DNA of 64,000 nt from assembly GCF_002934665.1 (NCBI RefSeq), contig NZ_NIRS01000002.1, forward strand, positions 310,001-374,000. Reading direction: 5' to 3'. Shown here piece by piece: positions 1-8,697 of the stretch. Within the stretch, counting starts at the first letter, position 1. The number at the start of each line of letters is the position of its first letter. The translations under genes were made by a program, and so were the position numbers. The DNA comes from Pseudomonas laurylsulfatiphila. GTDB lineage: Bacteria; Pseudomonadota; Gammaproteobacteria; Pseudomonadales; Pseudomonadaceae. The notes below the pieces were generated by a model, which worked only from the letters and a program-made list of their open reading frames with translations, did not search any database and had not been told where the DNA came from.

Positions 1-1718
1 ACCTCATCGAATGACGAGACAAGTGGGTGATGCTCTCCTATCGTTCGCCACAACGCTTCATCGAAGGCCTCGAACGATTTGAATTCGCGACCTCGGAACT
101 GGTCTCCGACTTGAGTCGGGATAGCCGCACCCGCAGTCTGAGTCGCCGAATTCCACCATTCTTTTGTCGGCGGCTGACCTGTTCCTGTAACGACGCCTGT
201 GCCCATAGGCGGGACGCCGAAAGACAGATAGATCGGCTCAAGGCCAGGCACGCAAACAATGCAATCCTGGATGCGCAGATCGACGCCTGACGGGATGTCT
301 TGAGCCTGGGGCTCCATCACCGCCAACGGCGTCCGGCCAGGTATCGCAGCCTGGGAAGGGGTATCGGCAGTGAACAGCAGGTGCCGGGTTGGCGATCCAG
401 GGACCTCGGCGGTGTAGAGCCCTGTCAGAGGGTCGAGTATTGCATTGACGACCGGAACCCGGGAATCGATCTCGCCGCCAGTACTGGCGATGACAATTGC
501 AACACCTTCCGACATGGCTAAGGGCTTGAGCCGGTACTCTGCTTCTACCGAGCCGCGTTCGTCAGCAATCCCTTGCAGTTCCTGAGCGTCGTAAAGCTCC
601 AATGTTCTCGCGGGTACACCGACGGCGTAGAACAAGCGATCTCGTTGCTCCGGAGTCAACTCACCGTTGCCCAGGACGGGTGACTCCAGCATCCCCGTAA
701 TGAACACCGGTCCTGTTTTTAGCGCGATGCGGCCGAGATCGATAAGACCTTTGATGCCAGCCTGAACTGCATTTTCGAGTACTGCTGCAACTTCCTGGGC
801 AACAAGCAGGCCTTGTGGTGTCAACACCACACCGCCTGCGGCCAGCGCAGTGGCAGGTAACCTCAGTGTGTTGGCTTGCCTGACGCGCTCAATGCGCGTA
901 TCCGCATCTGCCTGTTGCTTGAAACGGATGCGTGCATCACGTTGCTCGGCAATCTGCCGAAGACGCTCCCAATGAGCTTCCCTTTCACGCCAGACAATGG
1001 TCTGTTCAGCATGATGACTGGCTAGCCTGTTTGACTTTTCGGTGAGCGAAGTAACTTGAGTGGATAGCAGCCGGGATTCATGGGCAGCTGTATAGGCGTT
1101 TTCCCAAGCCTGATAACCACTGTCGAGCGCATCGCCGAACTGGTCCAGTCGCACCAGAAAATCAGCTGGCGTACGCGTGAGAGGATCGTGCCCATCAAAC
1201 GATCGGGCAGCGATATTCCTTGCATTGAGTTCCGATGTTTTGCGGGCGATCAGCCCATCTATTTCGTTTTTTTCTTTGCTGAGCAAATACAGTTGCCAGC
1301 GTTCGCTGCTCGAACCACTGTCAAGAGGTTGTCTTGCGCTCGATATCTCGTGTTCAAGTGATGACGATAGCTGAGCAGTCTTGGCCGCAAAGCCCTGGTC
1401 AATCTCAGCCCTCACGATGCCATGACGCTGGGCCTGCCCTGCAAGCAGTTGTTGCCGCGTCTGTACACGGGCCTGCTCCTGCGCCCGAGCTGCAGCGTCT
1501 GCTGCATCTTTGGCCGCCTTCTCTTTTCGCTCCTGTTTGGCCTTTTTCCTGAGCGCAATGGTCTTGGCGCCCGGGCCACCAAAATTGCCGGACGCGCCGA
1601 CACGATTACCCCCGAAACCACCGCCTCCCCATGAACCACCACCGCCACCCGAAGCCGGCGGTCCGGACCTGATTACTACGTCTCCTGACGTCCCATCATT
1701 GAATGTTCGTTGTGCCAT
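1..1718 (-). CDS. S-type pyocin / colicin-like DNase bacteriocin, 3' end outside window
   Basis: Reading leftward from ATG at 1718 gives 572 uninterrupted codons that run off the left edge. A strong Shine-Dalgarno (AAGGAG, 7 nt spacing) decides the start. The N-terminus is Gly/Ser/Trp-rich (residues about 19-50), like the unstructured leader of colicins. A charged Ala/Lys/Glu/Gln-rich helical region follows (about 52-290), with a hydrophobic stretch near 300-345. A middle segment resembles the pyocin S domain. The last visible residues (GDQFRGREF, then SFEAFDEALW) match the start of colicin E9/pyocin S-type HNH nuclease domains. The HNH active site and the immunity gene should lie left of base 1. 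Family role: killing of related strains by DNA cleavage after receptor-mediated import. The domain assignment is from recalled family patterns; the HNH itself is not visible. Confidence 0.85.
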   Translation of the reverse strand, partial: MAQRTFNDGTSGDVVIRSGPPASGGGGGSWGGGGFGGNRVGASGNFGGPGAKTIALRKKAKQERKEKAAKDAADAAARAQEQARVQTRQQLLAGQAQRHGIVRAEIDQGFAAKTAQLSSSLEHEISSARQPLDSGSSSERWQLYLLSKEKNEIDGLIARKTSELNARNIAARSFDGHDPLTRTPADFLVRLDQFGDALDSGYQAWENAYTAAHESRLLSTQVTSLTEKSNRLASHHAEQTIVWREREAHWERLRQIAEQRDARIRFKQQADADTRIERVRQANTLRLPATALAAGGVVLTPQGLLVAQEVAAVLENAVQAGIKGLIDLGRIALKTGPVFITGMLESPVLGNGELTPEQRDRLFYAVGVPARTLELYDAQELQGIADERGSVEAEYRLKPLAMSEGVAIVIASTGGEIDSRVPVVNAILDPLTGLYTAEVPGSPTRHLLFTADTPSQAAIPGRTPLAVMEPQAQDIPSGVDLRIQDCIVCVPGLEPIYLSFGVPPMGTGVVTGTGQPPTKEWWNSATQTAGAAIPTQVGDQFRGREFKSFEAFDEALWRTIGEHHPLVSSFDE

Positions 1719-2080
1719 ACAGTCTCTCCTTGTCTGTAAGGCACAGCTTGTCTACGTAGCAGCGATCAGGTGCGGTACATATTTATGGGATGCGGTCGGA
1801 CTACGGGATCAATGAGCTATCTGATGGCTTGCAACCACTCTCAACGCAACGGCTCCTTTAGTTAATACTCCCAACTCGTTGTTTCGTATTAACTTCTTAG
1901 TACACAAAAATAAGGAGAATCCACACACAAAACGAAAGAATTAATCCATAGGACTGGCTAACCCGTGGTTAACTGCTAACTTCATCCGACGAGTCCTACA
2001 GGCTTGATCGGAAAGGGATTACGCAGTTACGGCCAAACATAACGGCCGCATGCCCAATCAGCCACCAAGGAACCGGGGGA
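1719..2080. other. Intergenic region between bacteriocin and barrel gene
   Basis: Divergent promoter region for the bacteriocin (leftward) and the envelope gene at 2081 (rightward). It is AT-richer around 1860-1950. It contains alternating TAAC/GTTA half-sites at 1959-1980. I found no convincing LexA box (CTGT-N8-ACAG); the nearest, at 1734-1745, has a 5-nt spacer. No ORF here is supported. Confidence 0.5.
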
Positions 2081-2875
2081 ATGATGTCAAAGAAATTGGG
2101 GAAGTACGCCTTCGTCTGGGTGACTTCACTCACGCCTGTTTTTTGTGCTCACGCCGATAACGCCGAGACGGCCAACAAAAGCAACAACCCGCTGAACCTG
2201 GCGCCCGGCGTCAACCTTCAGGACTACTACACCCCCAGGTTGTTCGACACCAACGCTCATACCAATGACGCGCTGCTGCGTGGCGCGTTGCCCATGGCGC
2301 CGAATGATTACATTGGCGTCCCGCAACTGTTGCGCGTCACCCTTCCCGTCAGCACCCGCCCCGATCCCCACAACGGTTACAGCACCGGCATCGGTGACCT
2401 GAACCTGTTCGATATTTTCCTGCTCAAGACTGAAGGCGTGCAGTTGGGCGTCGGCCCGCAAATTACCGCGCCGACCGCCGAGCAGGATGAGTTGGGAACC
2501 GGCAAATGGCAGGCCGGACTGTCCGCCATCGCCATCGACTCCTCGCCGCATGGACTCCTTGGCGCACTGGTGCAGTACCAGAGTTCGTTCGCCGGCGATC
2601 ACGACCGTCCTCACGTCGAGTCCGCCACCTTCCAGCCGTTCATCATCCACAACCTGGAAAAAGGCTGGTACCTGCGCTCGACCGGCATCTGGACGTTCGA
2701 CCTGAAGAACAACACTCACTACATTCCACTCGGTTTGGGTGGCGGCAAAGCCTGGAAGTCCGGGTCCAATATCCTCAATGCCTTTATCGAGCCACAGTGG
2801 ACCGTTGACCGAAAAGGCGACGGCTTGCCGCAATTCACACTGTTCGCCGGGATCAATGTCACCTTCGGTAAATAA
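2081..2875 (+). CDS. Exported beta-barrel-like protein (hypothetical outer-membrane protein)
   Basis: 264 residues from ATG at 2081 (a second ATG follows at 2084), preceded by a GGGGGA ribosome site. The first ~24 residues form a signal peptide ending near Ala-His-Ala. The mature part alternates polar and hydrophobic residues in short strands with many Gly/Asn/Asp turns and ends NVTFGK, with Phe near the C-terminus as in outer-membrane barrels. The Gly-Asp-Leu-Asn motif and overall pattern recall the phenol-degradation MetA-pathway barrel family, as in the gene at 5771. It begins a tightly spaced plus-strand series (10 nt to the next gene). Substrate is unknown. A soluble periplasmic protein is the main alternative. 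Confidence 0.65.
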   Translation: MMSKKLGKYAFVWVTSLTPVFCAHADNAETANKSNNPLNLAPGVNLQDYYTPRLFDTNAHTNDALLRGALPMAPNDYIGVPQLLRVTLPVSTRPDPHNGYSTGIGDLNLFDIFLLKTEGVQLGVGPQITAPTAEQDELGTGKWQAGLSAIAIDSSPHGLLGALVQYQSSFAGDHDRPHVESATFQPFIIHNLEKGWYLRSTGIWTFDLKNNTHYIPLGLGGGKAWKSGSNILNAFIEPQWTVDRKGDGLPQFTLFAGINVTFGK

Positions 2876-2885
2876 GGACTTTTGT

Positions 2886-4337
2886 ATGCACGGTGCACTT
2901 CGCGCAGCCGGTTTCAGCCTGATGACAATGTTCGTCAGTTGTGGTGTGGGCGCCCAGGATCTCGATACACGTATCGGCAAAATTGCCATGCAAGGCGAAC
3001 TACCGGCCCACGAATCGATCGCCAGGCTTTACGCCGAACTGGATTTCCAGCAGGCCACCCAAAGCTATCTGTGGGCGTTGCCGCTGGTGTCCTACGCCCA
3101 ATGGCAGGAAGAGTTTCGCGACAAACTGGGTGCCCACAGCGGCGACCTGATGGTGCTCAACAGCTACGAAGACAAGCTAGGGGTGATCACGGCCAACGCC
3201 ACCACACCTTACATCCTTGGCTTTGTCGACCTCAATGAAACCGGGCCACTGGTGATTGAGTTGCCACCGGGCCCGACCGCCGGTGGCGTGGGCGATTTCT
3301 GGCAGCGGGCGATCATCGACATGGGCCAGACAGGCCCGGACAAAGGCAAGGGAGGCAAATACCTGGTGCTGCCACCGGGTGCCGAGCCACCGGCCGATGC
3401 CGGCAAGTATTACCTGGCCAAATCGGAAACCATGAACGTGCTGGTCGGTTTCCGCGTACTCGATCCAGACCCGGCCAAGGGCAAGGCGCTGGTCGAGCAA
3501 TTCAAGATGTACCCGTATGCCAAGCGTGCAGAACCGTCCAGGACCAGGTTGTTGTCCCCCGGCGGCAAAGCCTGGTCCGGTACCCAGCCTCGAGGCCTGG
3601 CGTATTGGGAGCGCTTGCACCAGATCATTCAGAAGGAGCCGGTCAACGAACGTGACCGTTTCTACATGGCCATGCTGGCCAGCCTGGGCATCGAGAAGGA
3701 CAAGCCGTTCAATCCCGACGACAAGCAACGCGCTGCCCTGGAACAGGGTGCGCAGGTCGGCGAACTGATCGCCAAGGCCAACACCTTCGCCAAGCGTTTC
3801 CCCGACGCCCAGTACTGGCCGGATCGCCAATGGGACACCGTGCTGAACATCGCCGAGCCGTCCCAGCGTGTCGCCTATTACGACCAGCTGTGGGAGCGCA
3901 GTGCCTGGTTCTACGAGGCGGTGACCAACACCAAAGGCATGGTCTCGAAAACCCCGGGGCTGGGCCAGACCTACCTTGGCGCCTACACCGACAACCAGGG
4001 TAACTGGCTCGACGGCAGCAAGAACTATCGCCTGCACGTCGGCGCCAACCCTCCGGCCAAACAGTTCTGGTCGATGACCGTGTACGACATCGACAGCCGT
4101 TGCCTGATCGACAACCCGCAGCGCAAGGCCGACCTGTCGTCCCGGCAGAACCTGAAGAAAAACCCCGACGGTTCGGTGGATCTTTACTTCGGCCCGACGG
4201 CGCCGCAAGGCTTTGAAGACAACTGGGTGCAAACCCTGCCGGGCAAGCACTGGTTCAGCTACTTCCGCCTGTACGCCCCGACCGAGGCGTATTTCGACAA
4301 GAGCTGGAAACTCGACGACATCACGGCTGTGCAATGA
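2886..4337 (+). CDS. Periplasmic DUF1254/DUF1214 protein, copy 1
   Basis: 483 residues. ATG at 2886 is chosen because AAGGA precedes it and it begins a signal peptide (cleavage near GVGAQ); the frame is open further upstream, but only over the preceding gene. The N-terminal half carries DUF1254 features: residues 60-130 with SYLWALPL and a TPYILGFVDL segment. The C-terminal third is DUF1214-like (FWSMTVYD, then DLYFGPTAP and WFSYFRLYAP). Family members are exported and have no settled biochemical role. The stop overlaps the next ATG (ATGA), so it is co-translated with a second DUF1254 gene, and two barrel genes flank the pair. Function in envelope or substrate handling is inference only. Confidence 0.88.
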   Translation: MHGALRAAGFSLMTMFVSCGVGAQDLDTRIGKIAMQGELPAHESIARLYAELDFQQATQSYLWALPLVSYAQWQEEFRDKLGAHSGDLMVLNSYEDKLGVITANATTPYILGFVDLNETGPLVIELPPGPTAGGVGDFWQRAIIDMGQTGPDKGKGGKYLVLPPGAEPPADAGKYYLAKSETMNVLVGFRVLDPDPAKGKALVEQFKMYPYAKRAEPSRTRLLSPGGKAWSGTQPRGLAYWERLHQIIQKEPVNERDRFYMAMLASLGIEKDKPFNPDDKQRAALEQGAQVGELIAKANTFAKRFPDAQYWPDRQWDTVLNIAEPSQRVAYYDQLWERSAWFYEAVTNTKGMVSKTPGLGQTYLGAYTDNQGNWLDGSKNYRLHVGANPPAKQFWSMTVYDIDSRCLIDNPQRKADLSSRQNLKKNPDGSVDLYFGPTAPQGFEDNWVQTLPGKHWFSYFRLYAPTEAYFDKSWKLDDITAVQ

Positions 4338-4357
4338 AGGCCGAGACAGGGAACACT

Positions 4358-5758
4358 ATGAACTACCGCATCGTATTCACCGGCCTGGCACTGGCTCTGA
4401 GCACCAACGCCTGGGCCGACTTCACCGCCACCCCGGACGAAGCCCGGGCCATTGCCAAGGAGGCCTATCTGTACGGCTTCCCGGTGGTGGAGATGTACAA
4501 GACCCTCTACACCCAGGCCGTGGACAAGAAGAGCCCGAATTTCAAGGCACCGTTCAACCAGATCGGCAATACCGCCAAGGCGTTTACCGCGAAGGACACG
4601 GCGTTCGTCACCCCGAACTCCGATACGCCCTACTCCTTTGTCTGGATGGACTTGCGCGCCGAGCCGTTGGTGCTGACCCTGCCGCCCATCGAAGAACACC
4701 GTTATTACTCGGTGCAACTGATCGACGCCTACACCCAGAACTTTGGCTATCTGGGCACTCGCAGCACGGGCAACAACGGGGGTCACTACATGATTGCCGG
4801 CCCGAACTGGCAGGGTCAGCAACCGGTCGACATCGACCGCATGGTCCGCAGTGGAAGCAACATCGCTTACGCGCTGTACCGCACGCAATTGTTCGATGAA
4901 AAAGACCTGGCCAAGGTCAAGCAGATCCAGAAAGGCTACAAGGTCGAATCCCTGAGTCACTACGTCAAACAGAAAGCTCCGGCTGCCGCACCGAAAATCG
5001 ACTGGCCGAAACCGACGCCAACCATGAGCGAGACCCCGGACCTGTTTCGCTACCTGAATTTCATGCTGGCATTCACCCCGGCCCAGGACGTGGAAAAAGA
5101 CCTGCTGGCGCGCTTCGCGAAAATCGGCGTCGAGGCCGGCAAACCCTTCAAGCTCAGCGACCTCACCGCCGAACAACGCAAGGCGCTGGAAGACGGTATC
5201 AGTGACGCCAGGGCCGAGTTCGCCGAATTCAAGAAAACCAAAGTCGACACCCATGAGATCAGCAGCGGTGACCTGTTCGGCAGTCGCGACCACCTCAAGG
5301 GCAACTACCTGTACCGCTATGCAGGTGCCAACATGGGGATTTTCGGCAACTCTGCCGAAGAGGCGAACTACTTCGGCTATTTCGTCGACAAGGACGGAAA
5401 ACCGGTCGACGCGTCGAAAACCGACTACACCCTGCATTTTGACAAGGACGCCCTGCCCCCGGTCGATGCGTTCTGGTCCCTGACCATGTACGACGGCAAA
5501 AACAAACTACTGGTGGCCAACCCGCTCAATCGCTACTTGATCAATTCGCGGATGTTGCCCGACCTCAAGCTCGATGCCGATGGTGGCCTGACCCTTTACG
5601 TGCAACACAAGGCACCGGCCAAGGCATTGCAAAGCAACTGGCTGCCGGCTCCGAATGGTCCGTTCTACGGCGTGCTGCGCCTGTACCTGCCAAAACCGGA
5701 AGTCAACAACGGCCAGTGGAAACTGCCGCTGCTGACGCCAGCCACCACACAACAATAA
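4358..5758 (+). CDS. Periplasmic DUF1254/DUF1214 protein, copy 2
   Basis: 466 residues from ATG at 4358, which has AGGGA upstream and begins a clean signal peptide ending NAWA-DF. An in-frame ATG at 4334 overlaps the previous stop but would add eight residues before the signal. DUF1254 region: AYLYGFPVVEMYKTLY near residue 35, then TPNSDTPYSFVWMDL. DUF1214 region: FWSLTMYD and a Phe-Tyr-Gly-Val-Leu-Arg-Leu-Tyr segment near the C-terminus. It is a diverged paralogue of the upstream gene, so the pair may act together or on related ligands. The next barrel gene starts 12 nt downstream, consistent with one transcript. Confidence 0.88.
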   Translation: MNYRIVFTGLALALSTNAWADFTATPDEARAIAKEAYLYGFPVVEMYKTLYTQAVDKKSPNFKAPFNQIGNTAKAFTAKDTAFVTPNSDTPYSFVWMDLRAEPLVLTLPPIEEHRYYSVQLIDAYTQNFGYLGTRSTGNNGGHYMIAGPNWQGQQPVDIDRMVRSGSNIAYALYRTQLFDEKDLAKVKQIQKGYKVESLSHYVKQKAPAAAPKIDWPKPTPTMSETPDLFRYLNFMLAFTPAQDVEKDLLARFAKIGVEAGKPFKLSDLTAEQRKALEDGISDARAEFAEFKKTKVDTHEISSGDLFGSRDHLKGNYLYRYAGANMGIFGNSAEEANYFGYFVDKDGKPVDASKTDYTLHFDKDALPPVDAFWSLTMYDGKNKLLVANPLNRYLINSRMLPDLKLDADGGLTLYVQHKAPAKALQSNWLPAPNGPFYGVLRLYLPKPEVNNGQWKLPLLTPATTQQ

Positions 5759-5770
5759 GCGGAGTCGTTC

Positions 5771-6718
5771 ATGATCAGGCCTTTCGTAGTGCGCCCCTTG
5801 TTGGCGCTGTGCATGGTCAGCGTCAGTCCATGGGTCCTGGCGGCCGAAGGCGGTGTCGGTCGCCCGATCACCGGCCAACAAGTGTTTTCCGATGCCGGGA
5901 TCGTGCCCCCGGAGCCGGGTTGGGTCATGTCCCTGACCAGCATCTGGTACGACGGCGACCTCAAGGGCAACGCCCAGGTGCCGATCGTGGGCGCCCTGAG
6001 TACCGGGCTGGACATGAAAGTGTCTTACACCATGGCCAACTTCACTCGCGTCTGGGACACGGGCAAGGGTCGCTGGAACTACGCCTCGGCCATCGGTGTA
6101 CCGGTGCAGTACACCGACATTACCGCGAGCATCACCGGCCCTCGCGGCAGGACCCTGGGCACCGAAGACACTGGCACCCAGTTCGCCGACATCCTGGTCA
6201 CGCCGATTGCCGCCGGTTATCACTTCGACGAACTCAACCACATCGCGTTCTCGCTGCCGATCTACGTGCCGACCGGTGCCTACAACGACGATCGCCTGGC
6301 CAACCCCGGGCAGAACACTTACACCTTCATGCCGACCGTGGCGTTCACCCATCTGGACGGCAAGGGCGGCGAGTTCACGTTGTCGAGCGGCCTGGAGTTC
6401 TACACCGAGAACGACGCCACGGATTATCAAAACGGCAACATTTTCACCCTCGACGCCCTGTGGACCCACGGCTTCGGCAACGGCTGGAACGCCGGCGTGG
6501 TGGCAGGCTATATCCAGCAGGTCACCGACGACTCCGGATCCGGCGCAACCAGCGGTTTTCGCGGACGCTCGGTGGGCGCGGGCCCGACGGTAGGCTGGAG
6601 CGGCAAGTTCGCCGACGCCCAGGCCAACATCAGTGCCCGTTGGGTGCCGGAGTTCGACACCAAGAACCGGCCCGAAGGCAATGGCATCAGTGTCAACCTG
6701 ACCCTGGCATTTTTCTAA
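5771..6718 (+). CDS. Outer-membrane barrel of the phenol-degradation MetA-pathway type
   Basis: 315 residues with a signal peptide (cleavage near VLAAEGG) and a ribosome site GCGGAG. The body consists of repeated amphipathic strands, such as WVMSLTSIWYDGDLKG, and ends LTLAFF with the terminal Phe typical of outer-membrane barrels. The pattern fits the PF13557-type family (phenol MetA pathway), whose members are often annotated as transporters of hydrophobic substrates. It closes the four-gene barrel/DUF1254/DUF1254/barrel block and lies 54 nt before the MoxR gene. The substrate cannot be read from sequence. Confidence 0.75.
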   Translation: MIRPFVVRPLLALCMVSVSPWVLAAEGGVGRPITGQQVFSDAGIVPPEPGWVMSLTSIWYDGDLKGNAQVPIVGALSTGLDMKVSYTMANFTRVWDTGKGRWNYASAIGVPVQYTDITASITGPRGRTLGTEDTGTQFADILVTPIAAGYHFDELNHIAFSLPIYVPTGAYNDDRLANPGQNTYTFMPTVAFTHLDGKGGEFTLSSGLEFYTENDATDYQNGNIFTLDALWTHGFGNGWNAGVVAGYIQQVTDDSGSGATSGFRGRSVGAGPTVGWSGKFADAQANISARWVPEFDTKNRPEGNGISVNLTLAFF

Positions 6719-6772
6719 GAGGTAGCCAGGGATGGCCATCAGCACCCGTTCGACCTTTTGCAGGATCCTTTC

Positions 6773-7753
6773 ATGACCGCACTCAACGACCTCAACGCCC
6801 TGCAAGCCAGCATCGCCGAAGCGGTACTCGGTCAGGACCAGGTGATCCGGCAGATCCTCGTCGGCCTGCTGGCCAACGGGCATCTGCTGCTGGAAAGCCT
6901 GCCCGGCCTGGCCAAGACCCGCACGGTGAAAGCACTGGCCAAACACCTGGACGCGAAGATGAGTCGCATCCAGTTCACCCCGGACTTGCTGCCGTCGGAC
7001 ATCACCGGCGCCGAGGTGCTGCATCAGGTCGAAGGCAAGAACGAAATACGCTTCCAGCCCGGCCCGCTGTTCGGCAACCTGATCCTGGCCGACGAAATCA
7101 ACCGTGCGCCGGCCAAGGTCCAGGCGGCGTTGCTCGAAGCCATGGAAGAACGCCAGATCACCGTGGCCGGCAACAGTCATGCCCTGCCGGAACTGTTCAT
7201 CGTGGTGGCGACCCAGAACCCGATCGAACAGGAAGGCACGTACCCGCTGCCGGAAGCGCAGATGGACCGCTTCCTGATGAAAGTGCTGCTCGATTACCCG
7301 AGCGCGGAAAACGAAAGCCAGGTGCTGCGCCTGCTGCGCGAAGAAGAGCAGGCGCTCGGCGCCAAAACGGCTGCGGTGCAAGGGTTCGCCCTGGCCCAGG
7401 ACGTGATCTTTGCCGCGCGCCGGGAAGTCAGTGCGGTGCACGTGTCCCCGGCCATCGACCGCTACCTGATCGACCTGATCAATGCCACGCGCCATCCGGC
7501 CGATTACGACGCCGATCTCGGGCGCTGGATCAGCATCGGCGCCAGCCCCCGCGGCGGCATCGGCCTGGACCGTTGTGCCCGGGCCGACGCCTGGTTGCAG
7601 GGCCAGGATTTCGTGTCTCCGGACAACGTGCGCGCCGTGGTGCACCCGGTGCTGCGCCATCGGCTGCAACTGAGCTACGACGCGGTGGCCGATGGCGTGA
7701 GCGCCGACCAGGTGCTCGACCGTCTGCTCGATAAAGTCGCGATCCCGGCCTGA
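6773..7753 (+). CDS. MoxR-family AAA+ ATPase (operon copy A)
   Basis: 326 residues. ATG at 6773 follows AGGA with 7 nt spacing; an upstream TTG at 6758 has no such support. AAA+ core: P-loop SLPGLAKT at residues 42-49 (the first Gly is Ser here, while copy B has Gly), Walker B LILADE at 103-108, sensor-1 ATQNP ending at 150, and the MoxR hallmark EQEGTYPLPEAQMDRF. MoxR ATPases work with VWA proteins as chaperone-like assemblers of enzyme complexes (known for methanol dehydrogenase maturation). It is first in a six-gene coupled operon: DUF58 starts at the stop codon of this gene. The Ser-for-Gly change may weaken nucleotide binding, but the loop is otherwise intact. Confidence 0.93.
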   Translation: MTALNDLNALQASIAEAVLGQDQVIRQILVGLLANGHLLLESLPGLAKTRTVKALAKHLDAKMSRIQFTPDLLPSDITGAEVLHQVEGKNEIRFQPGPLFGNLILADEINRAPAKVQAALLEAMEERQITVAGNSHALPELFIVVATQNPIEQEGTYPLPEAQMDRFLMKVLLDYPSAENESQVLRLLREEEQALGAKTAAVQGFALAQDVIFAARREVSAVHVSPAIDRYLIDLINATRHPADYDADLGRWISIGASPRGGIGLDRCARADAWLQGQDFVSPDNVRAVVHPVLRHRLQLSYDAVADGVSADQVLDRLLDKVAIPA

Positions 7754-8697
7754 TGCCCATGAACAGCGTCGACGGCCTGGTGTATGTCTCTCTGGCGCAG
7801 TTGATGGCCCTGGAGTTCAAGGCCCGGGACCTGAGTTTTGTCGCTCGCCAACCTCAAGGCAGCATCCTCGCGGGCAATCACGCTTCACGCTTGCGTGGCC
7901 GCGGTCTGAACTTCGATGAGCTGCGCCGTTATCAGCCGGGGGACGATTTGCGTCATCTCGACTGGCGCGCCTCCCTGCGCACCGGCAAACCGGTGGTACG
8001 GACATTCACCGAAGAGCGCGACCGCCCGGCGCTGATCCTCGTCGACCAGCGCATGTCGATGTTCTTTGGTTCGCAACGCAGCTTCAAATCTGCCGTCGCC
8101 GCCGAGCTTGGTGCCCTGGCGGCGTGGATGGTGTTCAACGCCGGCGACCGCGTCGGTGGGCTGGTATTCAACGATCAACGCATCGACAGCATCGCCCCGC
8201 TGCGCAGCCGCAAACGCGTCGAAGCGCTGTGCAGCCGCATTGCCAAGCAAAACCAGGCACTCAATGCGGGCAACCCGGATGCCGAGGGCGAAGACCAGCT
8301 CGACAAGGTCCTGCAGCATTGCCTGGCCGTGGCCGGTCACGATCACCTGATCTGCATCGTCAGTGATTTTGCCGGGGCCGGCGAACGCACCTTGCAACTG
8401 ATGCGGCAACTGGCGGCCCATAACGATGTGATCGCCATGCAGGTCTATGACCCGCTGGCGCTGAACCTGCCGAAAAACGGCCGCGTGCTGATCACCCAGG
8501 GGCAATTGCAGGTGGAATTGGCGGTGGATCGGCAACAGGTGCATCAGCCATTGGGGGATTTTCTCAGCGGTCGGCTCAAGGACGTCGCCACTTTGCTGCG
8601 CCGTAGCCAGGTGCCGTTGATGATGTTCAGCACCGCCACCGAAGCCCACGAACAACTGCGCGACGAACTGGGCAAGCTCGCCGGGAGACGCCGATGA
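7753..8697 (+). CDS. DUF58 protein (operon copy A)
   Basis: 314 residues. The start ATG overlaps the MoxR stop (TGATG), so initiation is by translational coupling; an ATG two codons later is possible. The DUF58 hallmark is present: RGRGLNFDELRRYQPGDDLRHLDW near residues 50-75 (cited in parts), followed by an ERDRPALILVD segment and a VWA-like C-terminal fold. DUF58 proteins accompany MoxR ATPases and are thought to be cytoplasmic or membrane-facing partners. The 3' end overlaps the DUF4381 start by 4 nt. Confidence 0.92.
   Translation: MPMNSVDGLVYVSLAQLMALEFKARDLSFVARQPQGSILAGNHASRLRGRGLNFDELRRYQPGDDLRHLDWRASLRTGKPVVRTFTEERDRPALILVDQRMSMFFGSQRSFKSAVAAELGALAAWMVFNAGDRVGGLVFNDQRIDSIAPLRSRKRVEALCSRIAKQNQALNAGNPDAEGEDQLDKVLQHCLAVAGHDHLICIVSDFAGAGERTLQLMRQLAAHNDVIAMQVYDPLALNLPKNGRVLITQGQLQVELAVDRQQVHQPLGDFLSGRLKDVATLLRRSQVPLMMFSTATEAHEQLRDELGKLAGRRR

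Noticed and set aside
1734..1745. CTGTAAGGCACAG-like LexA site upstream of the bacteriocin
   Set aside because: The spacer between CTGT and ACAG is five, not eight, so it does not fit the SOS box.
5507..7669. A 720-codon minus-strand frame over the second barrel and MoxR genes
   Set aside because: Low-complexity, His/Gln-rich, without family resemblance; the plus-strand genes are well supported.
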